From Diabrotica undecimpunctata (taxonomy: Eukaryota > Arthropoda > Insecta > Coleoptera > Chrysomelidae), in assembly GCF_040954645.1 (NCBI RefSeq), contig NC_092805.1:19308741-19372740 (forward strand): 64,000 nt of DNA, written 5' to 3'. Shown one piece after another: positions 12,166 to 23,480 of the stretch. The position numbers were made by a program, and so were the translations under genes. Position 1 is the stretch's first letter; every line of letters begins with the position of its first letter. The notes beneath the pieces are model-generated. The model did not search any database. It saw only the letters and a program-made list of their open reading frames with translations, and was not told the DNA's origin.

Positions 12166-12778
12166 TTTATAGAAGAGGGTAATGGACTCAGCATACAAGC
12201 CAAGGGTATGGTTTAGATACGTCAATGACACTTTTGTGATTTGGGGTCACGGAGTAAAAAAACTTAACGATTTCCTGTCTTATATAAACACACTACATCC
12301 AAATATTCAATTTACGATGGAAACAGAAAAAGATCAACAACTAGCGTTCCTAGATGTATTAGTAAATCGAAAGGAAGGTTACTTAGGACATAAAGTGTAT
12401 CGAAAACCTACACACACGCACATATACCTAAACAGGAACTCAAATTATTATCCAAGCCAAAAACAAGGTATCATCAAAACTCTGGCGGAGAGGGCGAAAA
12501 GAATTTGTAAACCACAGCATCTACAAAGTGAACTTCTTCATATTGAAAAAGCGCTCACCTCTAATGGTTATACCAGAAGAGAAATACATAAAGCGATGAA
12601 CAACGTCTTTGGAAGAAAGGACGAAGAAACAGAATGTATAGGCAAAGCGTTCTTGCCCTATATATCGGGGGTAACGGACAGAATTGGGCGAATACTTAAA
12701 TAAGCCAATGTAAAGACCATTTTCAAGCCTACAAAGAAAATCAATGACTCTCTCAAAAGTCAAAATGATGTGGTATGA
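12166..12778 (+). pseudogene. Penelope-like element reverse transcriptase, C-terminal part
   Basis: Frame 12182-12703 carries WFRYVNDTFVIW, LAFLDVLVNR and KVYRKPTHTHIYL, a motif order typical of Penelope-like reverse transcriptases (palm, then the FLDV and YRKPT blocks). The catalytic pair is YVND instead of YVDD, so one catalytic Asp is Asn. After the TAA at 12701-12703 the same frame runs on (ANVKTIFKPTKKINDSL) to a TGA at 12776-12778, so the stop is a nonsense mutation of a longer frame. The copy ends before any GIY-YIG endonuclease, and the N-terminal half of the palm is also missing. Confidence 0.88.
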
Positions 12779-12789
12779 TTAATCTCTTT

Positions 12790-13690
12790 TCTTCGATGAT
12801 GATCTTTGGTCATTTCATGAGGATCTTTTCATATAATTTTAAAAGTATTATGAAATAGGCCTGTAGGATGAAAGCTAATTTGATGGCTTTCCTGGTTTTT
12901 CAATTATTTTGACTTCTACCACTCTCCACATTTTGATACATTCCCTACTTTCGGTATGTAAGCTTAGTGTTGGCTTTCTTTTATCTTTTTCGCAATTTCT
13001 TTGGTATTAATAGGTTTAATTTTCAAGAAATCTGGTTCAAAACTAATAACGTTGACCAAGTCATTTCCTTTATTTTGTTGGAACGTGTTTTCGATATGCT
13101 GTGCAAAGCGACTGGTTTTTGAAGCATTGGTTTAAGCCCAGCTTCGATCAGTATTTCTGATTTGTGGATTATGTAGTACATGTCTTTTGAGGTGTTTGGT
13201 GACCTTCCAGAGAGAATATTTCCTACTTTTTTTTAGCTGTTAACTCGCTAAGATATGTCTCAATCGATTCATTCTTGATGCGTTGTATTTCTCGCTTAAG
13301 ATGTTTTAAGGCATTGTTTAAACTTGTTTTGTCCTTGGGACGTAATTTTCTTTTTTCAGAAATCAGAGTTCTGATTTTTATCGGATAATTTTTTCCTTCT
13401 GTCCTAATAGGAATAATTGGAGTACTATTTCAATTGATTTTTAGTTTTGAAACGGATCGAAAGATTAACTGAGTCTTCTAGTTCATTTCTAAAGTTCTGC
13501 CAATATATGTCCATGCATTTACCAGTGAAGGGGATCTCTTTCCATATTATTTGGTTGGTAAGTGTGAGAAAAATAGGGGAATGATTATTAATTGAATGGA
13601 ATGACATTGGTGCTTTACGTCTTAAGTATTTAGACAATATTAAATACTACAAACATAATCTAAGGTGCGCTAATTGCATTATGTTATAAA
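12790..13690 (-). pseudogene. Jockey-like LINE: end of endonuclease, linker, start of reverse transcriptase
   Basis: Reading leftward on the minus strand, 13425-13637 gives SINNHSPIFLTLTNQI, the final SDHxP-type motif of an apurinic-like endonuclease with Ser-Asp replaced. It is followed by RTLISEKRKLRPKDKTSLNN-like linker (13330-13400) and then IIEKPGKPSN..SSYRPIS (12850-12915), the first reverse-transcriptase block of Jockey-group elements. Frames are broken throughout. The fragment stops at about 12790, just past the Penelope remnant. Confidence 0.7.
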
Positions 13691-14002
13691 ACCAATTTAT
13701 ATGCAGGACACACCGTGCTAAACAGCTGGTCAGATGATAGTGGTAAGGCTTGTTCAAAAAGATTTAATTAAAAGAAAGTAGGTTGGTTATCATACATGAT
13801 GGTGGGAAAATGGGTTTCATACATACCGAATGTACAATTTGATGAAATTTTACTAGTATAATTAGAGATATAGTTCAAATATTTGTAAAGATCTATGAAG
13901 AGAAGTTTTAGAATAAAAACACCTGGAGGTAGTTAAACAAAGTTCAGGAAAAAATAAGAAGAAAAGAAAATTATGTAAATAGTGGCAAGAAAATAGATCT
14001 GA
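13691..14002. other. No recognisable feature
   Basis: AT-rich spacer between two minus-strand LINE fragments; nothing recognised. Confidence 0.4.
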
Positions 14003-15208
14003 CACTTCTTCTTCTTCCTTTCTTCTTAGCCTTCTGTCGTCCATGTTTGGATATAGGCCTCTCCAAACTCTTTCCATCGGTCTCTATCCTGAGCAACATA
14101 TTTCCAATTTGTTCCGGCTATTCTTTTAATGTCATCAACCCATCTCATCTGTGGTCTTCCTCGTGGTCCTTTACTTTCGTAAGGTCTCCAATGTTGTATT
14201 GTAGTATTCCAACGTCGGTCTTTTTGTCTAGCAGTGTGGCCCGTGAAGCTCCATTTAAGTTTATCAATTTTTATTGTTATGTCCTCGACTATTGTTTTGG
14301 ATCTTACCCAGTCGTTCCTCTTTTTATCTGACAGTCGTACACTTAACATTGCTCTTTCCATTGTTCTTTCTGTTGTGGCTAGTTTATTTACGTTTGCCTT
14401 GGTTAGGGTCTAGGTTTGACATCCATATGTCATGATAGGAAGGATGCATTGGTTGAACACTTAGCTCCTCAAGTATTGGGGTATTTTGCGGTTCTTAAGT
14501 ATCCAACTAAGTTTTTCAAATCCTGCCCATGCTAGTTTTGCTCTTCTAGTAATTTCCGCACTTTGGTTCTCTTTTTCAAGTTTCAGGATTTGGCCTAGGT
14601 AGATATATTCCTGGATTTGTTCTATCTCACTGCCATTTATAGTTATACGTCTGGGGTCGTCTGTGTTTGTCATTATTTTTGCTTTTTTCATATTCATTTT
14701 TAGGCCGACGTATTGGGAGCTGGCTGCTAGTTCCACCATCATAATTTGCAGTTCCTCGAATGTGCTCGCTATAATCACTATGTCGTCAGCGAATCTGAGG
14801 TGGTTTAACTTGTTGCCATTAATGTTATTGCCGTAGGTTGACCAATTTGTAGTTTTGAAGACGTCTTCTAGGGCTAGGTTGAAAAGCTTTGGCGATATTA
14901 CGTCTCATTGTCTCACTCCTCTCTTAATGGGAATGGGATTTGTATTTTCGTCTAATTGTACTATCATAGTTGCATTTTCATGTATATTATGTATTAGTTG
15001 CCTATATCTCGAATATATTCTACAATTATTAATAGCTTGTTCTGTGGTCCACATCTCGATACTATCAAACGCCTTTTCATAGTCGACGAAGGCAAGAAAT
15101 ACGGGTAGTTGGTATTCATTTGCCTTCTCTATCAATGTTCTCATTGTCAGCAGATAGTCTGATGTATTATATCCTTTGCGGAAGCCAGCCTGTTCAAGCG
15201 CTTGGCCT
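14003..15208 (-). pseudogene. RTE-like LINE, reverse transcriptase to 3' end
   Basis: On the minus strand, in order: ALEQAGFRKGYNTSDY (15160-15200), VFLAFVDYEKAFDSIEMW with the first catalytic Asp (15055-15105), IPIKRGVRQ (14905-14935), LRFADD with the catalytic Asp pair (about 14790-14800), IYLGQIL (14590-14615), and the C-terminal LKWSFTGHTARQKDRRW and RGRPQMRWVDDI (14130-14260). It ends with DRDRWKEFGEAYIQTW and a GAA-rich tail at about 14005-14020. The 5' end is cut inside the palm. A TGA replaces the residue after GVRQ, and other shifts separate the blocks. Confidence 0.85.
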
Positions 15209-15640
15209 GTTCAGATCGGACACAGAACTATAAAATCTTAAAAAAGGAAGCAAAAGTGGCAGCGGCAAAGGATAAAGCAGAATCACATAAAAATCTATAC
15301 GATTAAGTTTATACCAGGGAGCGCGAAACAAAGATATATCAAGTAGTTAAACATAGAGCACAGTAATCAAAATCTCTGAATTAAAATAGACGTATTCAGG
15401 AGGAAAATCATAAAGGAATGGTCAAATAAGAATATTAGTCAATATTTGGTTGAGGAATTTTTTAATAGAATTATCGAAGTGGAACGAGTGGCAGATAAAT
15501 GAAGAACTCGTATATTAGTAGCTTTTTACAAAAACAAAGGATATGTTCAATAATACACAAACTACAGGAACATAAAACTATTTAATCATACCATAAAAAT
15601 ACGAGAGATAGTATTTAAAAATTTTGAAATGTCTAACAAA
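15209..15640 (+). pseudogene. RTE-like LINE linker and first reverse-transcriptase block
   Basis: The plus strand gives KKEAKVAAAKDKAES, RERETKIYQVVKHRAQ and, near 15500-15640, degraded forms of YKNKGDVQNYTNYRNIKL. These correspond to the linker between endonuclease and palm and the NYR block of RTE-like elements. It abuts the opposite-strand RTE copy at 15208, so two fragments are joined head to head. Multiple stops. Confidence 0.65.
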
Positions 15641-16720
15641 ATCGATTTGGATTTATGCCCAGCAAAAATCAGAACAGCAACAGGTGCAATTTTCATCATA
15701 AGGCAGCTCATATTTTTAGCCTGGAAATGGATAATTTGTATAGATTTAGTAGAATTTTTAACATTAGTGTCATATATATTTGAAGCGGATTATTTGTCAT
15801 TTATTTATATTTTCAGTGATGACAGTGTCTCACTTTCATCTTGTCGTCAATATCATCCGATATATTCTTTGGAAAAATCCACTTCCTTAATTCTAAAAAG
15901 ATTGTTATGTACGATATACGGAATGAGAAACGTGTTTCATAGATCATGTCTAATAGATTATCACTATTTAGTTAAATACATCTTTATATTTGCTCAGATC
16001 TAAATTGTAGTATAAGCAGCTATTATTGAAAATTGCTAAAATTAAAACAGTCTGGTCATTTCACCTAACTACATAATTTCGATGTATTACTATTAAACAG
16101 AATTTCCAGATATTTAGTATTTGCTTAAATAATTATTAGAGAATTAATAATTTACTAGAAGTGGTTATTTATATGGACTAGAAATATTTATTCACACATT
16201 GGTTGGAAAATTGTACTGATAGTACTAATAGAATTTACATTTACAACATGATCTACAATTGTTCTTAAGTTTCGTATTTTCCACATTTCTTATACATATT
16301 TCTTTTTCTAATTTTTTATATTTTGTGCTATGTTTGTCTGATCACTCATTTCAGGGTTTAGGGGTTTGTTTTGTTGCGAGAACTTCGTTCCATATTTTTA
16401 AGGAGCGTACTAAATTGCGTTTTTCTTTTCAGACAAAAAAGTGCTTTTTACTATACTGAGAAATTTTCTATGCCTATCTTTCATTCTATATTTATTCTGG
16501 TCTTGTTCTTCAGTGCGATTCTAAGAGCTCTTACTCAACGTCAGACAGATTACAGATATACTCGTTTGATACATCATATTTATATCAACTCAATGTCCAG
16601 CATTTTACAACTACGAAATTTTCATACAACGAAGTGTAGAACAGTGTTGTCGGTACATTATTCTTAAAATTATTAGCCACTGTTTCAGAATATGTTTCTA
16701 AGGCCCTAGATTAAGATAAT
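15641..16720. other. No recognisable feature
   Basis: AT-rich. The 124-codon frame at 15629-16003 and the two at 16259-16667 look like chance frames in T-rich DNA; their translations show no family. Confidence 0.45.
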
Positions 16721-16722
16721 AG

Positions 16723-16915
16723 TTATCAGAATAGATGGGAACAACTAAATAATCTACGCTTCGTGGACGATATACTACTGATACTAAGATAACTAGAAAG
16801 AGGTTAATTCAATGAAATAGGGCTGATATATGCAATTTTTTTTTAATATCAACTTAAAAACTAGGACAACAGAGCAGTTTATTGAAGCCCTACGCCCAGT
16901 AGTGGACTTAACACT
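16723..16915 (+). pseudogene. LINE palm fragment
   Basis: The plus strand gives QLNNLRFVDDILLI at 16740-16785 (the LRFADDI palm motif with Ala changed to Val) and then a degraded line ending TPSSGLNTRLEDD-like at 16885-16925, which resembles the 3' end of many RTE-like elements. The thumb is deleted. Confidence 0.6.
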
Positions 16916-17499
16916 AGGTTAGAAGATGACAATTGTGATGTCATTGCCACTGCACAATCCTTTTTTTTAAACTCAAATTGTTTATTTATCAGAGCAGCAG
17001 AAGTAGCAATTTGATGAAACCCAGCCTGAGAGAATTGCACAACCCGTTGATTGACATTCGGGTGGTACAATTTATTTAAGCGAGGTGTATAAACCAGGAA
17101 CCACTCCACCGCGCTAAATTGCTCCAGACCATCCCTTTCAACTTATAGCACTCTGATGCGTGATAGGGACTCTTATCAACCAAGTGCTTGCCATGTGGGA
17201 GTCCTGGGTACAAGAACTCCAACACTCAGCTGAAATTGCTGCTCAGGTCCCAAGTCTTCGGTTGTGGGCCTGTGGGTCCTTCCTGCTTGGGTTTTGGGGT
17301 TTTGTTAATTTTTGTGGCTGGCTTTCTTCCTTTTTTGGTTAGTGTTTTGTAATTTTTTTGGTGGCTGAAGAGGGTTTTTAAGTTCTTTATATTTTTTTAA
17401 GGTTGTCTGAAAAATTAAATTTAATTAAAGGGTTTGTTGCTTTGGACGTTTGTGCTTCCATCCATGGAACAGATCGTACCTTATTATCTCTCTCAATAT
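16916..17499. other. Spacer before pogo-like gene, unidentified
   Basis: Unique-looking sequence with a G/C-richer, G/T-rich part at 17100-17350. It may be the upstream part of the pogo-like element, but no terminal repeat or DNA-binding domain is readable. Confidence 0.35.
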
Positions 17500-18747
17500 G
17501 GGGCTTGGGTAAGTAACGAGTGGAGAAAAAGACGTGCTTGTAACAACATGTGCAATTTTAAGTGCTGTAGGAAATCATTTACCACCTGCGATGGTTTTTC
17601 CACGCGTTCCTTTTAAGGAGCACATGGTTGCGCTGGTGCTCCACCTGGTACTTTGGGACTTGCGTTTCCGTCCGGGTGGATGAATTCTGAGCTATTTTTG
17701 AAAGTAATGGAACACTTCATTCTACACACCTCCAGTTTGAAGCAAAATCCAAGTCTTTTGCTTTATGACAACCACGAGAGTCACCTTTCTATCCAGGTTG
17801 TAAATATTGCTAAGGAAAATGGCGTCACCATTGTTACTTATCCACCACATTCAACCAATAAGCTACAGCCTGTGGATGTTGGTATTTTCAAGCCTGTCAG
17901 CTTGGCTTTTATTGCTGCCATAGATAGCTGGCTAATGCATCATCCTGGAAAGCCAGTTACTATTTATGAAGTTACAGGTTGTGTGGGCGAAGCGTACCAG
18001 AAGGCAATGACTCTAGGAAATATTACCTTAGCCTTTAAAAAATGTGGAATATATCCATTCGACAGGGAAATATCACAGACATCGACTTTTTGCCATGCTC
18101 CGTCACTGATAGACGTAAGGTGCCAATGAGTAACCAAACCCCCCCCCCCAGCTCACGAGGAAGCTGGAGAAAAAAAAAATGGATTTATAACTTTGGAAGA
18201 GATTCGTATATATCCCTAGGCTGAACCTAGAAAAGAAATATCCAAAAGCCGAACAAAGCGAAAAAGCATGATAGTTACTAACACTACAGAGAAACTTGAG
18301 CTGGAAGAAAGGCAGAATAAAAAGCAAAAAAATGTAGGGGCAATAAATTTTCAGAAAGCAAAAAGTGTCAAGCGAAAGATAAAAGAGAGTGATGAAGATG
18401 AAGCAGATGAAAAATGGCATTCCGATTCACCATCTGAACATTTTGAACCGGAGGTAGACCCAACAGCTTTTGAAGATTTATTAAGAACTCCCAAGGTCGA
18501 TGATTATGTTCTGGTAGAATTTAAACCAGAAAACACTAAATCAAAACCAGTTTACTATATCGAAAAGTTACTTTCTTGTGTGACAGGTGCAAATGAAGTG
18601 GATGCCACTTTTATGATGAAAAGTGAGAAGATTGATTCTAAATTTTACTTTCCCACAGCTTCAGATATTACCACAATTTCAGTAAAAGACATTAAGATGA
18701 TATTGCCAAAGCCAGTTTGTTATGGTCATACTAAACGGCAAAATTAA
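17500..18747 (+). pseudogene. pogo/Jerky-like transposase (DDE_1)
   Basis: The DDE_1 family descends from Tc1/mariner-related transposases. At 17503-17650, in changing frames, the plus strand gives TSGEKDVLVTTCAIL and NHLPPAMVFPR. Frame 17653-18129 holds FPSGWMN, LLYDNHESHLS (second catalytic Asp), YPPHSTNKLQPVDVGIFKP (third Asp, 35 residues later) and FKKCGIYPFDRE, all typical of the family. A C-rich run at 18140 and stops interrupt it. Frame 18268-18747 then gives a lysine/glutamate-rich, probably disordered C-terminal tail. The N-terminal helix-turn-helix and first catalytic Asp are not readable. Confidence 0.82.
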
Positions 18748-19246
18748 TTTTTCTCATTTGAGATAAATTTCAATTTAATAAATGTGCGTTAATTCCGAAT
18801 ACTATTTTTTTAATAAATCACTACTTTGTAACTTAATTTTGTTTTTTTTTCATTTAACACGTTCACGACGGCATTAAATTTGTCAGTAACATTTATTGAC
18901 GTTACCAGATCCCTGTATCTATTAACACTGTCTACTGTTCAGACGATACCAGACCTATGGGTCTGGTAAACATATCTATAAGAAAATGGTTTCTGTGACT
19001 TTGTATTTGAAATTACCTTGAATCTAACACTGCCATCTTATAGTAAACACTCTAATCCATTTCTGGCAGACATAGCACCAGATTCCGATGTCCGGTAAAG
19101 TATTTACGGTATATAAAAAATATACTGATACTTATGTGGCAATTTGAAATATTTTACTTTTAAAAAATAAATAAAATGATAAATTTTTATTTGAAGTAAT
19201 ATTAAAGTGTACAAAAATATATAATAATTAAAATAGTAATTAATAA

Positions 19247-21054
19247 TTAGATATGTCTATCATTAAAACAAGTTAAGCACAAAGCTGGTTTCTTTTCGCA
19301 ATTTTCACAAAAAGTGTTTACTTTGGTCACCTTCTTGTCAGCTTCCTTACTTTTCATAGTCTGTCTCAACTTCTTGTAACAATCAACGCAATTTCGTCTA
19401 CGTTTTCTACTAGGACCTTCTTCTCGTTGCAGACAATGTTTTAGTTAGATAAGTTGGTTTCAGAAATACACTCATTTTGATTTGAAAGTTGTAATGCTAA
19501 CTATTCACGAAATGTTTGCATTGGTATCTTTTTTTCGATGTTTGTTTTATTATAGATAATCCAGCTGTTGATTATTGTAGCACCAAAGATTAGTTCGAAG
19601 ACTGCCTTACGATATCACTTAAGACCTTTTCGTAAGGAAGAATAATAAGCTGCCATTTGGTCACTGTAATCTACACCTTTTTTTAGCTTTGTTGTAGTCT
19701 TGGATAACTTGCGGTTTAAAAATATATTCCACTGGTTCCTCCCTTGGTTTTGATCTCTTTTTCTTGCCCGTAGGGGCAGAAATTTAGGGTATGCTCAGGT
19801 TTACTGGATAACATTAATTCCGATCTCTTGTCTTGCCAACGGATTACCTTTATATTGTCCTTATTTTTGATGCCAATTATTTCATTTTTCTTTATTTTCT
19901 TTTGAACTATTCCCTTTGGAATACCTTTCCGATTGCTTCTAAGAGTCCCACAATAAAAAGTTTGGCGATCTAATAGATCTTTTGCAAGAGGAATGCCCGA
20001 ATAAAAGTTATCAGCATATAAAGTTCGTCGGGCATCTAACAAGCTATTCATTAAGGTCAGCACAACTTTCTGAGAATGGCTTTTGTTTATCATATTGTTT
20101 TCTTTTCCACAGTAAACCATCACTTTATATGTATATCCACTGATGGTACATAGTTTATATAATTTAACGCCATATTTATGGCGTTTGTTTTTTATATATT
20201 GCCGCATACTCAAACGACCACGCCATGGTACCATACTTTCGTCTATGACTACATTCCCTCCTGGAGTCATGATTTTCATAAATCTGTCATTAAGTAAGTC
20301 TAAAACATGTCTGATTTTGTATAATTTATCGTTGCTTTCTAGTATACCGTCGTTATTTTGAAAATGTACATACCGTAGAATTAACAAAAATCTGTCCCTA
20401 GTCATAACTGAGGAGATAAACTTATTGTTATAAAGGTCATTTTTGGACCAATATAATCGAATATTAGGCACCTTCACGAATCCCATGCAGATCACGATAC
20501 TAAAGAATTTTTTAATTTCTTCTTTATTAGTCGGAACCCACTTACTGTTAGATTTTTGTTTGATACTATGTACACCGATTTCTTGTTCTGCATATCTATT
20601 GGTTTCTTGAACAATTAATTCCAAAATTTCATCTGTGACAAATAGACAAAAAATATCCAACGGGCTCATATTTTCACATTGAATATTTATTTTAGAATTT
20701 GTAGGATATTCATCAAAATCTAATTTATCTGTTTCCTGAATGTCAGTCCATACATCTTCCTCAGCATCACCTAAAAATAAAGATAATGAGAATCAAATTA
20801 GATTCATTTTTCTTCTTACCAATTTCTTTTTCCGATTCATAATTATCAGTTTCTATATCACTGGATACTTCTTCGTTCAAATATATGGATTCGTCTCCAT
20901 CAGAATTGTCGCTATCTTCACTAGGAATGTATTCAGGATCTTCATCAGACAAGCTTTCAAATGGATCACTATCAGATTCACTTTCAGTTTGTATCCAAGC
21001 ATTTTGGTGCTTGTTTAGCACCATTTTAATCATTTTTTCGCCTCTAGACGACAT
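19247..21054 (-). pseudogene. piggyBac transposase with one intron
   Basis: A DDD transposase that would excise at TTAA. Exon 1 runs from ATG at 21054 to 20820 and encodes an acidic, serine-rich N terminus. A 49-nt intron (20819-20771) has GTAAGA and TTTTAG ends, and joining the exons restores KEIGDAEEDVW in frame. Exon 2 has VVIDESMVPWRGR (first Asp), TLYADNFYSG (second Asp) and, after a lesion, KKGVDYSDQM (third Asp). The C terminus is a cysteine-rich finger, CVDC...CENC...CLTC, ending at 19247. Lesions include one extra T near 19717 (giving the stop at 19716), TGA for Trp in GLKWYRK, and a later frame change before the finger. Long enough to be full length, but not functional. Confidence 0.9.
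20771..20819 (-). other. Intron in piggyBac transposase
   Basis: 49 nt, minus strand, beginning GTAAGA and ending TTTTAG. Removing it joins two frames that together give a continuous piggyBac N terminus. Inferred from splice-site consensus and frame only. Confidence 0.75.
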
Positions 21055-21432
21055 TTTTATGGATTTTAATAGAAAAACAACAGACTTGTATAATGTTTAC
21101 TATAACACTAATAACCAGATACGGAGTTCTGGTAAATCCCATAGCGTAAAAAATTTCTTTGTGGGACGTTACCAGGTGCTGGCGTCAGGTAACTTAAAAC
21201 AGAACTAAAATATAAAGCACATCATGACGATTCCGTAGGTACCTATATCATAATATTTAGTTCATAATTAGCCATTTTATCGTTGTCGGCGCTAGCGCAA
21301 GATCTCCAAATTTCAGTGCCGGTTGAACGTAAAGTTTATACCAGACCCATGTATCTGGTAGCGGCGTGAACGTGTTAAATAAATATTTTGTAACTTACAT
21401 TTTTTTTTTGTGTTTTCTTTCATATAAATATT

Positions 21433-21483
21433 AGTCAAGTTGTCATCTGTCTCAGTAACACTGAGACAAATGACAACTTGACT
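21433..21483. repeat. 24-bp inverted repeat hairpin
   Basis: Arms 21433-21456 and 21460-21483 pair over 24 bp with one mismatch around a 3-nt loop (AAC). The core words are GTCAAGTTGTCAT and ATGACAACTTGAC. It lies just outside the piggyBac element. No terminator function is implied; it may be a fossil of a small foldback element. Confidence 0.85.
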
Positions 21484-21489
21484 TGATAT

Positions 21490-22290
21490 GTCAAATACAA
21501 ACTAAACAAACCGAGTAATTTTAAAATTTGACTTTTTCGTTTGTATTGAACGTATGTGAGAGTCAATCATCAAGAAATTTTGTTTATATATGTCATAGTA
21601 GTGGACTTATGGTTAAATGAAAAAAAAGTTACCTAGTTTCAGCTATTATGTATAAATAGGTGTCAAAGATAGTTAATAGTGAAATTTAAAAAAGAGGTGC
21701 ATCACTGGATATCTCTCTGCATCTCATAATACTTATTGTTTATTATTTACCTAAATGTTTAGGTTTAGATTGAATAGATAGAATGGGATTAAAAAACTTT
21801 AGGAGAAATCATTGGTAGAAGACTTATATACCTGTAGGATGTCAATTGATTGGCACTTTTTCCATGTTGTCACATCTGAATAAAATCTTTTGCTTTCTTT
21901 GCTGTATGTTTCTCTATGTTATACATCTTTGTTTCTCACCTTTCCTGGTATCAAGTTAATCGTATGGATTTGTATACGCTTCTGCTTTAACTTTTGCTAT
22001 TGCTACTTTTGCTTTTTTTTTGGCCACCGTATAGTTTTAAAGATCTATTTTCCGATCCTATTCGACATATTTTCGATCATATCCGACCTGTTTTCTTACC
22101 ACTGTTTATCTAGTTTTCTCTTCTACTTTTTTTCTTGAACTTCTGTTGAACTTCGTTCGACCACCACCAGCTGTCCTTATTCTCAAACTTCTTTTCTTAG
22201 GTTTTCTCCAATAATACTGGCCATATTCATCCAAACTGTATTAGGTCCTTCTTTCACGTTTCAGAATTTTTTCTACTATTTAAGATCCAT
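21490..22290. other. No recognisable feature
   Basis: AT-rich spacer, T-rich towards the end; nothing recognised beyond the 3' flank of the LINE that follows. Confidence 0.4.
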
Positions 22291-22299
22291 GACTTCTTT

Positions 22300-23480
22300 T
22301 TCTTCTTCAAGTGCCATCTTCGCTCCGAAGGTTGGCGATCATCAGGGCTATACGTATTTTGGAAACTGCTGACAGAAACAATTCGCTGTTGCTACCGCTA
22401 TACCATTCCCGTAGATTCTTTAGCCAGGAGTTTCGTCTTCTTCCTATGGACCTTTTTGCTGCTATTTTCCCTTGCATAATTATTCGAAGCAGTTCATATC
22501 TTTCCTCTTGTAATGTGTCCCAAATATTGCAGTTTTCGTTTTTTGATCGTAAATATGACTTCCTTTTCTTTATTCATTCTTCTCAAGACCTCGACATTTG
22601 TGACTCTCTCGGTCCATGATATTCTTAGGATTCTGCGATACATCCACAGCTCAAATGCCTCTAATTTTTTGGTATCAATCTTTTTCAACGTCCATGACTC
22701 CATTCCGTAGAACAGCACAGAAAGTACGTAACATCTCATCGGGCGAAGTTTCATTGCAAGGCTCAAATCTCTTCCGCAGAACACTCTCTTCATTTTAGTG
22801 AATATGGATCTGGCTTTTTCTATTCTTATTTTGATTTCTGCTGAGCTATCGTTGTCTTCATTTATAAAAGTGCCTAAATATTTGTATTTTGCTAACTCGA
22901 TCGATAATTTCATTGTGTAAATATAAATTTTGGACATTTTGTGTTGATTTCGATATTACCATAAATTTAGTTTTCTTTATGTTCAAAGATAGTCCATATT
23001 CTTCGCTGCAGTCTGCTATCTTATTCACCAGTGTCAGTAGCTCTTGAAGTGTTTCTGCGATAAGAAAGGTGTCGTCGGCAAATCTCAGATTGTTTAATCT
23101 AACACCATTTATTTTAATACCTACGGATTGCTCAGAGACTGTTCTATTCATTACGTCTTCGGAATAGAGATTAAACAGGGTTGGTGACAGTATACACCCT
23201 TGTCTCACACCTCGCTTTATTTAAATTTCTTCAGTGGTATTATTTTCTACTCTCACTACTGTTAGTCCAACGCTTGTTGTAATCTATGAAACACATGAAT
23301 ACATCTTGATTTATGTCAAGACATCTTTGAGACATAACGTTCAGTGCAAACAACGTCTCTCTTGTTCCAAGTCCATTTCGGAATCCAAACTGGGTATTAT
23401 TGATGTCCATTTCCAGTTTTCTGTGTACTCTAGAGTGTATAATTTTCAGGAATATTTATATATCCATTTTATATCCATGA
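22300..23480 (-). pseudogene. RTE-like LINE, palm to C terminus
   Basis: On the minus strand: FGFRNGLGTREALFALNV and DVFMCFIDY (23290-23420), then RQGCILSPTLFNLYSEDVM (23150-23208), LRFADDTFLIAETLQELL (23035-23100), YGLSLNIKKTKFMV (22950-23000), KYKYLGTFIN (22860-22890), YGMESWTLKK, LEAFELWMYRRILRI (22620-22710), RKLQYLGHI, and finally GRRRNSWLKNLREWYSG near 22410-22450. This is the same motif set as the better copy at 62517-64000. Frameshifts lie near 22890 and 23215; the N-terminal endonuclease is absent. Confidence 0.88.

Larger units (their letters stand above)
18858..21374 (-). mobile_element. piggyBac-family DNA transposon, full length between TTAA sites
   Basis: A 2517-bp element flanked by TTAA at 18854-18857 and 21375-21378, the family's diagnostic target duplication. 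The ends are inverted repeats: CACGTTCACGACG on the left, and CACGTTCACGCCG read inward from the right (12 of 13 match). Subterminal AGACCYATG and TCTGGTA words are present at both ends (18945-18972 and 21333-21360) and could be transposase-binding sites. The transposase gene lies inside on the minus strand. Confidence 0.93.

Noticed and set aside
15629..16003. A 124-codon frame as a membrane protein
   Set aside because: T-rich DNA yields Leu/Ile/Phe runs by chance; the first codons overlap LINE debris and no family is seen.
19247..21054. A domesticated piggyBac host gene
   Set aside because: It has transposon ends, TTAA duplications and several disabling lesions, so there is no sign of retained coding function.
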